Assembly (NCBI GenBank): GCA_947097085.1 | Contig: CAMUQR010000001.1 | Coordinates: forward strand, 1-44,780 | DNA length: 44,780 bases | Origin: an uncultured Candidatus Saccharibacteria bacterium | GTDB taxonomy: Bacteria; Patescibacteriota; Saccharimonadia; Saccharimonadales; Saccharimonadaceae | Reading direction: 5' to 3' | Part shown: positions 21,939-29,933 of the stretch, in pieces | How the letters are laid out: each line of letters opens with the position of its first letter | How positions within the stretch are numbered: position 1 is the first letter of the stretch | The notes under the pieces: generated by a model | The model's input: only the letters and a program-made list of their open reading frames with translations | The model's database searches: none | What the model was told of the DNA's origin: nothing | Program-made: the position numbers and the translations under genes

Positions 21939-22628
21939 CTATTTGATAATTGTATATTCGCCAGGCTTGAGAGTGGTTAGCTGATACGGACCAAATTGAA
22001 TACGGTGGAGTTTGACCACTTCATAGCCAAGAGAAGCAAAAGTTCGGCGAATTTGGCGGTTGCGACCTTCATTCATCGTTACCTGCCAATCTCGTCGATG
22101 GTCATCAGATAAGCGACTGAGATTGAGCTGACTACGTCCGTCAGCTAAGGTCACGCCAAAATCGTTAATCATTTGCTGATGAAGTGGTGCCAAATCAACA
22201 TCAAGGCGGACTTTATAAACCTTGGTTTTTTGAAAACTGGGATGAGTCATGCGATGGATAAAATTACCATCACTGGCCATTAGGATTAGGCCGGAGCTAT
22301 TTTTATCGAGTCGTCCGACGGTTTTGAGGTGATGTAAGTGATTTGGTAATAAATCGTAAATCGTGCGGTCGCCTTTTTGGTGACGGCGTGAACAAGTGAC
22401 GCCAGTTGGTTTATTAAGGGCGATGAGCTGTGGACGATTTTGAACCTGAAGAGGCTGATTATTAACCATGATGTGGTCGCTGGATGCGACTTTTTGTCCA
22501 ATGATCGCTGATTGGTCATTAACCTTAACTCTGCCTTGTTCAATTAGCTCGTCAGCCTGGCGTCGAGAAATACCCAGAACTGTCGCTAGATGTTTATTAA
22601 GGCGGACAAGTTCAGAATCACTAGTCAT
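21939..22628 (-). CDS. RsuA/RluB-family rRNA pseudouridine synthase
   Basis: The 229-aa enzyme has an N-terminal S4 RNA-binding domain (about residues 9-60) and the pseudouridine synthase catalytic domain with GRLDKNSSGLIL, in which D108 is the catalytic aspartate. The late motif NEGRNRQIRRTFASLGYEV is typical of the RsuA/RluB/RluE/RluF group. Substrate position (16S or 23S) cannot be told from sequence. It overlaps the end of the response regulator gene by 8 bp, so the two are co-translated. Confidence 0.9.
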   Translation of the reverse strand: MTSDSELVRLNKHLATVLGISRRQADELIEQGRVKVNDQSAIIGQKVASSDHIMVNNQPLQVQNRPQLIALNKPTGVTCSRRHQKGDRTIYDLLPNHLHHLKTVGRLDKNSSGLILMASDGNFIHRMTHPSFQKTKVYKVRLDVDLAPLHQQMINDFGVTLADGRSQLNLSRLSDDHRRDWQVTMNEGRNRQIRRTFASLGYEVVKLHRIQFGPYQLTTLKPGEYTIIK

Positions 22629-23340
22629 TGGTTTGTTCGCGTTCTGGAATCAGGTCGCGCAAAGAAGTTGGTTGACGGTATTGTGGTTTAATATTGACGT
22701 CGGTTGATGATGTGCTTGGGGTTGGTGCAGTGCGATGTAAACTCTCGCCATTGGTCTGAATAGCCTCGTCTACTTCAGAGTTAGAAAATTGTGGCGTGGC
22801 ATTGACGACGGGATTGACGGCTGGTTGGAACTGAGGTGCTGGAGAAATTGGTTGATCGGCATTAATATCGTTAGCTACTGGTGCATCAGGTGTCATAACG
22901 GTGTCGTTGTTCGTCGGGGTTGAAGTATTATCAATAGCTTCAGCAAAAGCGTCTTGTTGTGGAATGTGGACGCGTCCCTCGAGGAGATCTTTAACTGCTT
23001 GAACAACATCTTCAATTCCAACTTGTGATTTGACTAAATAAATATCGGCTCCGAGTTGTTCACCACGTTCGCGTTGATCCTCGCTGGAGAGTGCGGTCAT
23101 AATAATGACTTTAGTGTCTTTGATTTCAGGAGTGCTACGCAAAATATCGAGCATATCAAAACCAGAGATTTTAGGCATCATGACGTCGCTCAGGATTAAA
23201 TCTGGTTTTTCTTTGAGGGCGACATTGAGGGCTTCTTCTCCATCGCCCGCAATTAGCATCTGATAGCCTTCAGAACCGAGGCGTACGCCGTAGATTTCTT
23301 GTAAGCTTTTGTCGTCTTCTACTAAAAGGATTTTGGTCAT
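22621..23340 (-). CDS. Single-domain response regulator with long disordered tail
   Basis: The receiver domain covers residues 3-120 and has the full phosphorylation site: acidic pair D9/D10, phospho-acceptor D52 (LILSDVMMP), T82 and K104. It is followed by about 115 residues rich in Pro, Thr, Asn and Ser with no DNA-binding or enzymatic domain, so output is probably by protein-protein contact. GGAG precedes the ATG. It lies next to a histidine kinase with a similar low-complexity tail; together they form a plausible two-component pair. Confidence 0.88.
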   Translation of the reverse strand: MTKILLVEDDKSLQEIYGVRLGSEGYQMLIAGDGEEALNVALKEKPDLILSDVMMPKISGFDMLDILRSTPEIKDTKVIIMTALSSEDQRERGEQLGADIYLVKSQVGIEDVVQAVKDLLEGRVHIPQQDAFAEAIDNTSTPTNNDTVMTPDAPVANDINADQPISPAPQFQPAVNPVVNATPQFSNSEVDEAIQTNGESLHRTAPTPSTSSTDVNIKPQYRQPTSLRDLIPEREQTND

Positions 23341-23444
23341 ATTTACTCCATGTGGTTTGCTAAATTTGTGTTCACTTCAAGTTAATGAAATAATCTTGCT
23401 TATGTTTATTATATAAAAAAATAGCAAAAAATACTATATGAAAA

Positions 23445-24908
23445 TTATGATTGGGCGGTGGGTGGAATGGTTGAAGGCTGGGATTGTGGCTGGGCGGTAG
23501 CTGGTTGGGAAACGGTTTGAGATGTGTCAGTGTGGGCTTGAGGAGCGGTCGATGGAGCGACGGTGGGGATTTGGCGGGCATCGTGCGCTTGGAGCTGAGT
23601 AGCGCGGGCTTGATCGATGCGGTTGAGCTCTACATAAAAAGTACTACCTTTGCCGAGAGTACTCTCCGCCCAAATACGTCCGTGGAGATGCTCAATGATT
23701 TTACGACAGAGGTATAAGCCTAAACCAGTACCGCCAATCTCGCGGGTTTCGGAATTGTCAACTCGGTAGAACTTTTGAAATAAATGTGGAATATCTTCGG
23801 GTGGAATGCCGATGCCAGTGTCGCTAATTGATATTTGCGCCAAGTCCCCTTCTTTAATTACAATGTTGACGGTAACAGTGCCTTGTGGAGTATATTTGAT
23901 GGCATTTTCGATTAAATTAGAGACGACTTCGTGCAGGAGATTTTTATCAGTGTGAACAAGGATATCGGGATTGAGTAATTTGGAACGACTGGTAGTTGGT
24001 AAAAAGATTAAATTAACGTTCGACTGCTGAAGTTGCGGTTGGAAATCACTGCAGATCCGATTAACAAAATCAATTAAATTGATAACTTGTGGAGTGATAA
24101 TGAGTGATTTATCTTCGGCTTTGGAGATGCTGAGGAGGTTTTTAAAGAGTTCACCGAGGTGCTCGACTGATGCTTGGGCTTTGCCGATATAATCGCGGGC
24201 TTTATCATCAACTTGAGAAATTTTGGGGTTAAGTGCTAAGCCGAGATAGCCGTTGATGGTGGCAATTGGGGTGCGCATTTCGTGACTAGCGGTGCTGATA
24301 AACTCGAGCTGTTCGCGTTCTTTGTCGAGTTCGCGGGAAATATCACGAAACGCAATCAATAAATCATTCGATTCGTCGCTAATCGGGGAGATATGCATAG
24401 CAATTGGGATGATTTTATCGCTGTGAGTTTTGATTTTGATTAAATCAATTTGGTTGGTAGCGTAAGTACGGCGACTAGTTTCGATTGGATTGTGGTCGAG
24501 ATTGAGCGGAGTGTTTTCTTGGCTAACGAATTTCAAAACAATTTGGTAGGAGATGTCCATAGCTTCCTGGGCGGAAAATCCAGTAATCAAGGAAGCTTGT
24601 TTATTAAAAAACTGAATAATCCCCTGATTGTTGATAACAATAATACCATCTGACAAGGAATTAAGCAGACGGTTGGAAGTGGCAAAATCTTGTTGGCTGA
24701 AACGGTTGTTTTCTTGAGGCGTGGTGTCTTTAAATAAAACAACGGTGCGTATGATTAAAACGATGGCAATGAGGATTTGAGCAGTTAAAATTGCATAATT
24801 AATTTGGCCTGAACTAATCATCACCCAGCCAAGCACGATGACCGATAATAACAGCGTTAAACAGCAAATGATATGGCTTAGATGATGTTTGGAATTGGTC
24901 TGATTCAT
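23445..24908 (-). CDS. Membrane sensor histidine kinase with PAS domain
   Basis: A 487-aa kinase. Two transmembrane helices (about residues 10-55) have almost no extracellular loop between them. A PAS domain follows (about 75-185, NSLSDGIIVINNQGIIQFFN). HisKA has the phospho-acceptor H209 in STASHEMRTP. The HATPase_c domain contains NLIENAIKYTPQG, DTGIGIP and GGTGLGLYLCRKI. About 60 residues of Pro/Thr/Gln/Ser-rich tail end the protein. ATG 24908 is preferred over the in-frame TTG at 24914. No Shine-Dalgarno motif is seen. A TG-extended TATAAT lies about 40 nt upstream. The input is likely cytoplasmic or within the membrane. Confidence 0.9.
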   Translation of the reverse strand: MNQTNSKHHLSHIICCLTLLLSVIVLGWVMISSGQINYAILTAQILIAIVLIIRTVVLFKDTTPQENNRFSQQDFATSNRLLNSLSDGIIVINNQGIIQFFNKQASLITGFSAQEAMDISYQIVLKFVSQENTPLNLDHNPIETSRRTYATNQIDLIKIKTHSDKIIPIAMHISPISDESNDLLIAFRDISRELDKEREQLEFISTASHEMRTPIATINGYLGLALNPKISQVDDKARDYIGKAQASVEHLGELFKNLLSISKAEDKSLIITPQVINLIDFVNRICSDFQPQLQQSNVNLIFLPTTSRSKLLNPDILVHTDKNLLHEVVSNLIENAIKYTPQGTVTVNIVIKEGDLAQISISDTGIGIPPEDIPHLFQKFYRVDNSETREIGGTGLGLYLCRKIIEHLHGRIWAESTLGKGSTFYVELNRIDQARATQLQAHDARQIPTVAPSTAPQAHTDTSQTVSQPATAQPQSQPSTIPPTAQS

Positions 24909-24962
24909 GTTCAATACGTTCGAATAATTGGTATGTTTTTATTATAACATAAGCAGAATCAA

Positions 24963-24999
24963 AAAATCTCCCTGAGCTAATGCAGAACTGGGAGATTTT
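24963..24999. terminator. Bidirectional terminator downstream of the cupin gene
   Basis: AAAATCTCCC (24963-24972) and GGGAGATTTT (24990-24999) form a perfect 10-bp stem with T-rich flanks on both strands. On the minus strand it ends the cupin transcript. Confidence 0.85.
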
Positions 25000-25023
25000 G
25001 ATGGGTTTTTAACAAAAACAATT

Positions 25024-25449
25024 CTAGTTGTGATGTTCGTGCTCTTCGGCTTCATCGGCTTCGGCACGGGTGGCATGAACTGTCCCAAACGGATGGTGGA
25101 CTGGTGCGTAAATCGAGTAGAGCTTAAGTGGTTGGTCGCCAATGTTAATCACATTGTGCCATTTGCCAAGTGGGATAAAAATCCCGGCGTCTTCTTCAGC
25201 GACTTGTTCAAAAGTAATATCGGTTTCAGAATTACCCATTTTAACTAAAGCCCTGCCCTGTTCAACGCGCAGGAATTGGTCGTTGGCATTGTGGATTTCG
25301 CCACCAATATCACCACCGACCTCAATGCTCATCAGAGTCATCTGTAATTGTTCGCCAGTCCAAACGGCTGTGCGGAAGTTGTGATTGGAAGTAGTGAAAT
25401 CTTCTAAATCGACTACAAAAGGCTGTTTGCCGTAATCTTTTAGTTCCAT
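25024..25449 (-). CDS. Cupin-domain protein (phosphomannose isomerase-like)
   Basis: A 141-aa single-domain cupin. Metal-binding motif 1 is at about 49-65 (GGEIHNANDQFLRVEQG, with His and Glu) and motif 2 at about 93-106 (IFIPLGKWHNVINIG, with His). The His-rich C-terminus (EAEEHEHHN) could bind metal too. ATG 25449 follows AAAGGATATTTT and is preferred over the in-frame TTG at 25464. Relatives are described as mannose-6-phosphate isomerase-like or uncharacterised small cupins, so the substrate is unknown. Confidence 0.85.
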   Translation of the reverse strand: MELKDYGKQPFVVDLEDFTTSNHNFRTAVWTGEQLQMTLMSIEVGGDIGGEIHNANDQFLRVEQGRALVKMGNSETDITFEQVAEEDAGIFIPLGKWHNVINIGDQPLKLYSIYAPVHHPFGTVHATRAEADEAEEHEHHN

Positions 25450-25543
25450 AAAATATCCTTTCAAAATTGATCAAAATAATACGAGGTAATGCCTCAAGAT
25501 ATATTATACCATGCTAATTGGGCAAAATCATCAGTAAAAACTC

Positions 25544-25572
25544 TTGACTTTAAAAAGTTAGTATGTTATTAT
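25544..25572 (+). promoter_or_regulatory. Promoter of the 25579-25723 small RNA
   Basis: TTGACT (25544-25549), exactly 17 nt, TATTAT (25567-25572) with an upstream TG giving an extended -10. The predicted start is near 25579. Confidence 0.8.
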
Positions 25573-25578
25573 TTACTT

Positions 25579-25723
25579 TGAAAGAGCCGAAAAGAGCTAT
25601 TTTTTACGGACGAGAGTAGAAAATATTTTTTATAAGTTAGTCGAGTCATTTTTTCATAACCTCCTCTCCGCTCTCGTCCGTACATATCCCCCTCGCCCCC
25701 ACGTAATGTGGGGGTTTAAATTT
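25579..25723 (+). ncRNA. Small RNA with anti-Shine-Dalgarno-like ACCUCCUCUCC segment
   Basis: A stand-alone transcript of about 145 nt between a consensus promoter and a terminator (CCCCCAC 25696-25702 / GTGGGGG 25708-25714, then TTTAAATTT). An 11-bp perfect stem ACGGACGAGAG (25606-25616) / CTCTCGTCCGT (25671-25681) closes a 54-nt loop. The loop is mostly A/U but ends in ACCTCCTCTCC (25659-25669). That segment shares ACCUCCU with the usual 3' end of 16S rRNA and is complementary to AGGAGGU. No ORF is apparent. A translational regulator that pairs with Shine-Dalgarno sites is inferred; no known RNA family is recognised. Confidence 0.7.
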
Positions 25724-25748
25724 GGTGGAGTGAGGTGATAGTTATCAA

Positions 25749-25781
25749 CGAAAAAATCCGACATATAGTCGGATATTTTCG
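25749..25781. repeat. 33-bp inverted repeat adjoining the tRNA-derived repeat
   Basis: CGAAAA-A-ATCCGAC and GTCGGAT-A-TTTTCG face each other across ATATA, with one A-A mismatch. It abuts the 18-bp tRNA-Glu 3'-end copy starting at 25782. It could be a terminator-like hairpin or part of a recombination site. Confidence 0.55.
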
Positions 25782-25799
25782 TGGTGATCCCACCGGGAA
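25782..25799 (-). repeat. Duplicated 3' end of tRNA-Glu
   Basis: TGGTGATCCCACCGGGAA is identical at 25782-25799 and 25899-25916. In the second copy it is the CCA end, acceptor arm and part of the T arm of tRNA-Glu. The first copy has no tRNA upstream of it on the minus strand. Between the copies, TGGGTTCGATTC from the T arm appears in inverted orientation near 25831-25843. This layout is what integration or excision at a tRNA 3' end leaves, although the interval is only 117 bp. Confidence 0.7.
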
Positions 25800-25857
25800 G
25801 GTTGCTGGCGCAACGCTAACACCCGAACCCTGGGTTCGATTCGCTGATGCTAAGCAT

Positions 25858-25891
25858 CAAAAAGAAAGCCCCTGGCTTTACAGCCAGAGGC
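25858..25891 (-). terminator. tRNA-Glu terminator
   Basis: On the minus strand GCCTCTGGC/GCCAGGGGC (25883-25891 with 25868-25876, one G-U pair) has a 6-nt loop and is followed by TTTCTTTTT. It starts 8 bp past the CCA end. Confidence 0.8.
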
Positions 25892-25898
25892 GTTCTTT

Positions 25899-25973
25899 TG
25901 GTGATCCCACCGGGAATCGAACCCAGATTTACAGGATGAGAACCTGCTGTCCTAACCGTTAGACGATGGGACC
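25899..25973 (-). tRNA. tRNA-Glu (anticodon CTC)
   Basis: The acceptor stem GGTCCCA/TGGGATC is followed by discriminator A and an encoded CCA. The anticodon arm GCAGG-TTCTCAT-CCTGT gives anticodon CTC, which reads GAG. The T arm CTGGG-TTCGATT-CCCGG is standard. The gene lies downstream of gltX, whose product charges it, with the YerB-like gene between. Its 3' end is copied at 25782-25799. Confidence 0.93.
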
Positions 25974-26026
25974 AGATCGGACGGTTATTATTTTAATATA
26001 GTTGAGCGCTTTTTGCAAGCTATAGT

Positions 26027-27193
26027 TTAATTCCAGCTGACTTGACCTGAAGCATTTGGGATAGCTGTGATCCAAACTTGACCGGTGTTGATGGCAATTT
26101 CTTGGTTTTTATTGTCATAAAACCGAATCTGTTTATCGCGAGCAGGTTTTTTCCAGGTAGCTTCAATCACTTGTCCGTTTTGGAAAATATAGGCCTTTTC
26201 TTGGCCAATGGTGGTAATTTGTTCGCGATAACCATCTTGGAGGACGCGTTGCATGTTGGTCTTGATGGCGATCACGCTCGTTGGGGCGATTTGACCTTTT
26301 TCGCGGTCGAGATGAGCTCGGCCACCGACTTGACGATGATAAGTATTGGTTTTTGGGTCGTAAGTGTAGCGAACGTTATAGAGTGGTCCGCTAATTTTTA
26401 AATCGATATTTTTGACGTTAATTTCTGATTCTTTAGGCGGTTTGGCGATTTGACGAGCGAAGCCTTCAACGGTTGAACTAGTGTAGCCTTTGGCTTTGTT
26501 AAGAGCGTCGAGTTTGGTAAATGTCGTATAAACATTGTGTGGCGCGTAGCGGTCAGTAGCGCGCCAGTAATATTGGCCATTGAAAAACTGATCAATATCG
26601 CGATAACTGCCGTTGCGAATCATCCTGAGGGCTTCAGCGCTACCGCCAACATGGGCGACGCTCGGTTGAAATGGCGTCAGCCAATCAACATAATATTCAC
26701 GCAAACTGCGCACTGGTCCAATTAACTGAGGTTTGTTGATTTGATACAAACATAAAAAGCGCGTAATTCCACCTTCAGCGATGGCTTCGAAGACGATTTC
26801 GGCATCTTTAATACCAGATTGGGGCCGAGCCGACGGGCTATTTTCAATCATAATTGCGGTGACCGCTTGATTAGTGGCGGTTTGATCTGGAACTTCAATA
26901 TGAGACAGCGACGAGTAAAATTTTTGTGGTTTTGGTTTAGATTTGATTTGGACAACTGGCGCCGGCTCAGGAAATTTAATCTGAACTGTTAAAGCATATA
27001 CTAAGCCAGCGGTCATCAGACAACTGACGGCGATAATTACCCCACCCACCCAGTGCTTTTTTAGAAAAGATGGTTTGGTGGGGGTTTTTGATTTGGTAGT
27101 AGTTGGTTGACGCAAGTGATTAACGCTAAAACGCTGGGCGTTAGCGCGTGATTGTTGCTCGTAATGGTTGGTGTTTGTGTTGTCGTTCATCAT
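26027..27193 (-). CDS. DUF3048 (YerB-like) membrane-anchored protein
   Basis: A 388-aa protein. A polar 45-residue cytoplasmic N-terminus is followed by one transmembrane helix (about 48-70) and a large extracytoplasmic part with the DUF3048 signatures AIMIENSPSARPQSGIKDAEIVFE, EGGITRFLCLYQ and IGPVRSLREYYVDW. The C-terminal DUF3048_C part contains APHNVYTT. Bacillus YerB is a lipoprotein of unclear function; here a transmembrane anchor replaces the lipobox. It begins 6 bp after gltX and is co-transcribed with it. The tRNA-Glu gene follows. Confidence 0.85.
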   Translation of the reverse strand: MMNDNTNTNHYEQQSRANAQRFSVNHLRQPTTTKSKTPTKPSFLKKHWVGGVIIAVSCLMTAGLVYALTVQIKFPEPAPVVQIKSKPKPQKFYSSLSHIEVPDQTATNQAVTAIMIENSPSARPQSGIKDAEIVFEAIAEGGITRFLCLYQINKPQLIGPVRSLREYYVDWLTPFQPSVAHVGGSAEALRMIRNGSYRDIDQFFNGQYYWRATDRYAPHNVYTTFTKLDALNKAKGYTSSTVEGFARQIAKPPKESEINVKNIDLKISGPLYNVRYTYDPKTNTYHRQVGGRAHLDREKGQIAPTSVIAIKTNMQRVLQDGYREQITTIGQEKAYIFQNGQVIEATWKKPARDKQIRFYDNKNQEIAINTGQVWITAIPNASGQVSWN

Positions 27194-27199
27194 GTTGTT

Positions 27200-28630
27200 T
27201 TATGGGTTTATAGCTTTATTGAGACGATTGATGACGGTATCGCGACCGAGAATTGCCATCATTTGATTAAGATTTGGACTAAATGGCGCCCAAGTTAGCG
27301 CGAAACGAATGATGCTGAAAGTGACATTTGGTTTGTGACCAGATTCAGCTAGAATTTGGTTTAAGGTGTCTTGAACGCTCACTTCATCGAATTGGCTGTC
27401 GGTTAGATGTTGAACGGCTAATTGTAAAATCGCTTTTTGCTCGTCACGTGAGAGCTTTTTGAGTTGTTTGTCAGCGTCAACGAGCGACCAGTCGATGGTT
27501 GGCTCAGTGAAGAAGTATTCGGTTAAGTGTGGCAAATCGGCTAGAGTTTTGAGACGTTCTTGAACAAGGGCTAGGACGCGACGCTTAAGTTCTGGATCGG
27601 CGTTACGACCAGCTTCGCCCCAGAAATCAGTGACGCGGGTCATTAAATCATCGAGCTCGAGGCGCTTAATCCATTGAGCGTTCATCCAAAGTAAGCGTTT
27701 TTCATCGAAACGCGCACCTGATTTTTGGACGCGTTCGAGGCTGAATTTAGCTACTAGTTCATCCAGTGAAAATAATTCTTGAGTGGTACCATCGTTCCAA
27801 CCAAGGCTAGCTAGGAAGTTGAGCAGAGCCTCGGGCAGAATTCCCTCTTGGCGGTATTCAGTGACACTTTTGGCGCCGTCGCGTTTACCGAGCTTCTTAT
27901 TGCCGGTTGGTGCCATAATGTGTGGCAGACAAGCTAGCACTGGTGGCTCAAGTTCGAGAGCTTCGTAGAGGGCTAGGTATTTTGGTGTTGACGAAATATA
28001 TTCAGCACCACGCATTACGTGAGTGATGTGCATTTCAGCATCATCAACAATGTGAGCGAAGTTGTAAGTTGGTAAACCATCAGCCTTGATTAACACAAAG
28101 TCGTCCAGCGAATCCTCCCCAGCTGACAACTCACCCATCACTGGGTCGTGCCAGGTATAGCGTTTAAGTTCTGGGATTTTAAAACGCAAAGCGGTTTTAC
28201 CGTCCCATGGCATGAATTCGGCTGGACGGTGTTGGCGATACAAGAATGGTCGCTTCATGGCTTTAGCTTCGGCGCGGAACTCTTCAACTTGTTCTGGTGT
28301 GTATGGATCGGGATAAGCTAGTCCTTTGTCGATGAGCTTTTGCGCCCATTTGTGATAAATCTCTTTGCGCTGGGTTTGAAAATAAGGCGCACTTGGACCG
28401 CCGACGACTGGACCTTCATCCCACGACAGACCTAACCAAGTTAAGGTGTCAAGAATCGCCTCGGTCGCTCCTTCAACAAAACGAGCCTGGTCGGTGTCTT
28501 CGATACGCACGATAAAAGTACCATTGGTTTGGCGGGCTAGAAGCCACGGATAAAGCGCCGATCGGACGTTACCGATGTGGATATAGCCAGTTGGGCTAGG
28601 CGCAAAACGAGTAATCACTGGTTTAGTCAT
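27200..28630 (-). CDS. gltX: Glutamate--tRNA ligase
   Basis: A class I aminoacyl-tRNA synthetase that charges tRNA-Glu. The 476-aa protein has the HIGH motif as HIGN (18-21, in FAPSPTGYIHIGNVRSALY) and the KMSKS-type loop as KLGKRDG, both typical of GluRS. The C-terminal anticodon-binding domain is full length. Whether it is discriminating or also charges tRNA-Gln cannot be judged here. The start codon lies 6 nt from the -10 box, so a leaderless mRNA is predicted. The cognate tRNA-Glu(CTC) is encoded about 1.2 kb downstream on the same strand. Confidence 0.96.
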   Translation of the reverse strand: MTKPVITRFAPSPTGYIHIGNVRSALYPWLLARQTNGTFIVRIEDTDQARFVEGATEAILDTLTWLGLSWDEGPVVGGPSAPYFQTQRKEIYHKWAQKLIDKGLAYPDPYTPEQVEEFRAEAKAMKRPFLYRQHRPAEFMPWDGKTALRFKIPELKRYTWHDPVMGELSAGEDSLDDFVLIKADGLPTYNFAHIVDDAEMHITHVMRGAEYISSTPKYLALYEALELEPPVLACLPHIMAPTGNKKLGKRDGAKSVTEYRQEGILPEALLNFLASLGWNDGTTQELFSLDELVAKFSLERVQKSGARFDEKRLLWMNAQWIKRLELDDLMTRVTDFWGEAGRNADPELKRRVLALVQERLKTLADLPHLTEYFFTEPTIDWSLVDADKQLKKLSRDEQKAILQLAVQHLTDSQFDEVSVQDTLNQILAESGHKPNVTFSIIRFALTWAPFSPNLNQMMAILGRDTVINRLNKAINP

Positions 28631-28636
28631 GGCTTC

Positions 28637-28665
28637 ATTATAGTACTAAATTTAAATTGATTCAA
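28637..28665 (-). promoter_or_regulatory. gltX promoter, leaderless geometry
   Basis: Minus strand TTGAAT (28660-28665), 17-nt spacer, TATAAT (28637-28642), then exactly 6 nt to ATG 28630. No Shine-Dalgarno motif is present. Confidence 0.75.
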
Positions 28666-28716
28666 GAAGTTGCTTGGCAGTCAGTTGTCAAGGTGTGGTG
28701 AGTCGGGCGCTAAAGA

Positions 28717-29856
28717 CTATAAACTGGTGGCGATTTTGTGGATTTGGTCGATTGATAAACTATCATCAAAAGTCAGATTATATAGAATACCACCGTTGAC
28801 CCAAGTTGCCTGATTGCCATAAGTGTAAATCGTTAGGCCTTTGGTTTGGTCAGTGTGATAAACTTCACCAGCGCGTTTTTTAACGATATTCTCGAGAGTA
28901 GTTTTGGAATCCCAAGTGCTAGCTTGTTGAGTCAGCTTGAAAGCTTTATTGTGGTTTTGGTATTCCATCACGACTTGATTGTTTTCAAAAGAGGCTAGTT
29001 TTTTGATGGAATAACCGGCTGGTTTATATTCTGGATAGGAAGCGTTGATGCCAGCTTGTGAAGCGGCGATGCGCATTGAGATGTTCGGCATATTGAGATA
29101 AGTTAAATAACCACCCAAAATCACCATCGCTAAACTACCAGCAAAAATCGAAGCATGACGCTTAAAAAAGGAAGTTTTTGGCTGGTAAGCTGGTCGTTGG
29201 TTGTGGTCGTTGGCGATAGCTGAGGCAAGAGTTTGTTGTTTGAGCTGAGTATTAAGCGCTTGGGCTTCGGATGGTGAAATCTGCGGAACTGCTACCTGCT
29301 GACCAGCGAAAGCTCGCTCGGTTTGTTTCAGTGCGCGTAACTCTTGTTTACGACGCTGGCTGGCGATTTGGTGCATGCGGTAGCGGGTGAAAAAATCAGT
29401 TTGGCGCGCTTCGGTGATGATTTGTTTGAATTGGCGATTGGCTTCAGCTGAAACAATTGCCTGTGGATTGGTAGTTTCGGATAAAACCACTGGTTGTTTA
29501 GAGTTAAGTGCTTTGGCTTCTTCAACGGTCATGAAGTGACGAATTTGGCGTGATTTAAAGCTGGAAGTGCGTAAGGCTTGTTCTTGGGCGCGAGTTTTGT
29601 CGGCGAAAGTTGGTCGAGTGGCGCGCTTTTTAATGAGTTGTGGGGCGGGTTTGGCGGTGACGGTCGGTGCTTTTACGAATTCACGATTAAGCGTCGTGGA
29701 GCGTTTTAGGTGACTACGCTGGGTTTTGGCGCTCGGTGCGGTGGCTGATGCTTTACGCATTGGGACGATATCAAGTTGTGGTTTTGACAACTTTAATAAT
29801 GCGCCTGACTCTGCATCGTAAACTTTTCCCCCGATTTTGACCGTTTTTTTCGGCAT
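28717..29856 (-). CDS. DUF4367-like membrane protein with long basic cytoplasmic region
   Basis: A 379-aa protein. Residues 1-230 are Lys/Arg/Gln/Thr-rich and probably cytoplasmic. They are followed by one transmembrane helix (about 236-256, ASIFAGSLAMVILGGYLTYL) and a C-terminal domain with SYPEYKPAGYSIKKL, GLTIYTYGNQATWVNGGILYNL and a final SIDQIHKIATSL. This pattern resembles DUF4367 domains of anti-sigma-like and membrane proteins. Function is unknown. It is divergent from the PEGA gene, with 77 bp between. GGGG lies 12 nt before the ATG and is a weak Shine-Dalgarno candidate. Confidence 0.65.
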   Translation of the reverse strand: MPKKTVKIGGKVYDAESGALLKLSKPQLDIVPMRKASATAPSAKTQRSHLKRSTTLNREFVKAPTVTAKPAPQLIKKRATRPTFADKTRAQEQALRTSSFKSRQIRHFMTVEEAKALNSKQPVVLSETTNPQAIVSAEANRQFKQIITEARQTDFFTRYRMHQIASQRRKQELRALKQTERAFAGQQVAVPQISPSEAQALNTQLKQQTLASAIANDHNQRPAYQPKTSFFKRHASIFAGSLAMVILGGYLTYLNMPNISMRIAASQAGINASYPEYKPAGYSIKKLASFENNQVVMEYQNHNKAFKLTQQASTWDSKTTLENIVKKRAGEVYHTDQTKGLTIYTYGNQATWVNGGILYNLTFDDSLSIDQIHKIATSL

Positions 29857-29933
29857 TTAATTATATTACCCCTTGTTTTTAATACTATATATATTGTAAA
29901 ATAAGCTTTAGAAAAAAACAAGACATAAGCGCT

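Noticed and set aside
25735..25962. An open plus-strand frame of about 75 codons across the tRNA-Glu region.
   Set aside because: It runs through the antisense of tRNA-Glu and the duplicated tRNA end, and its composition reflects these repeats.
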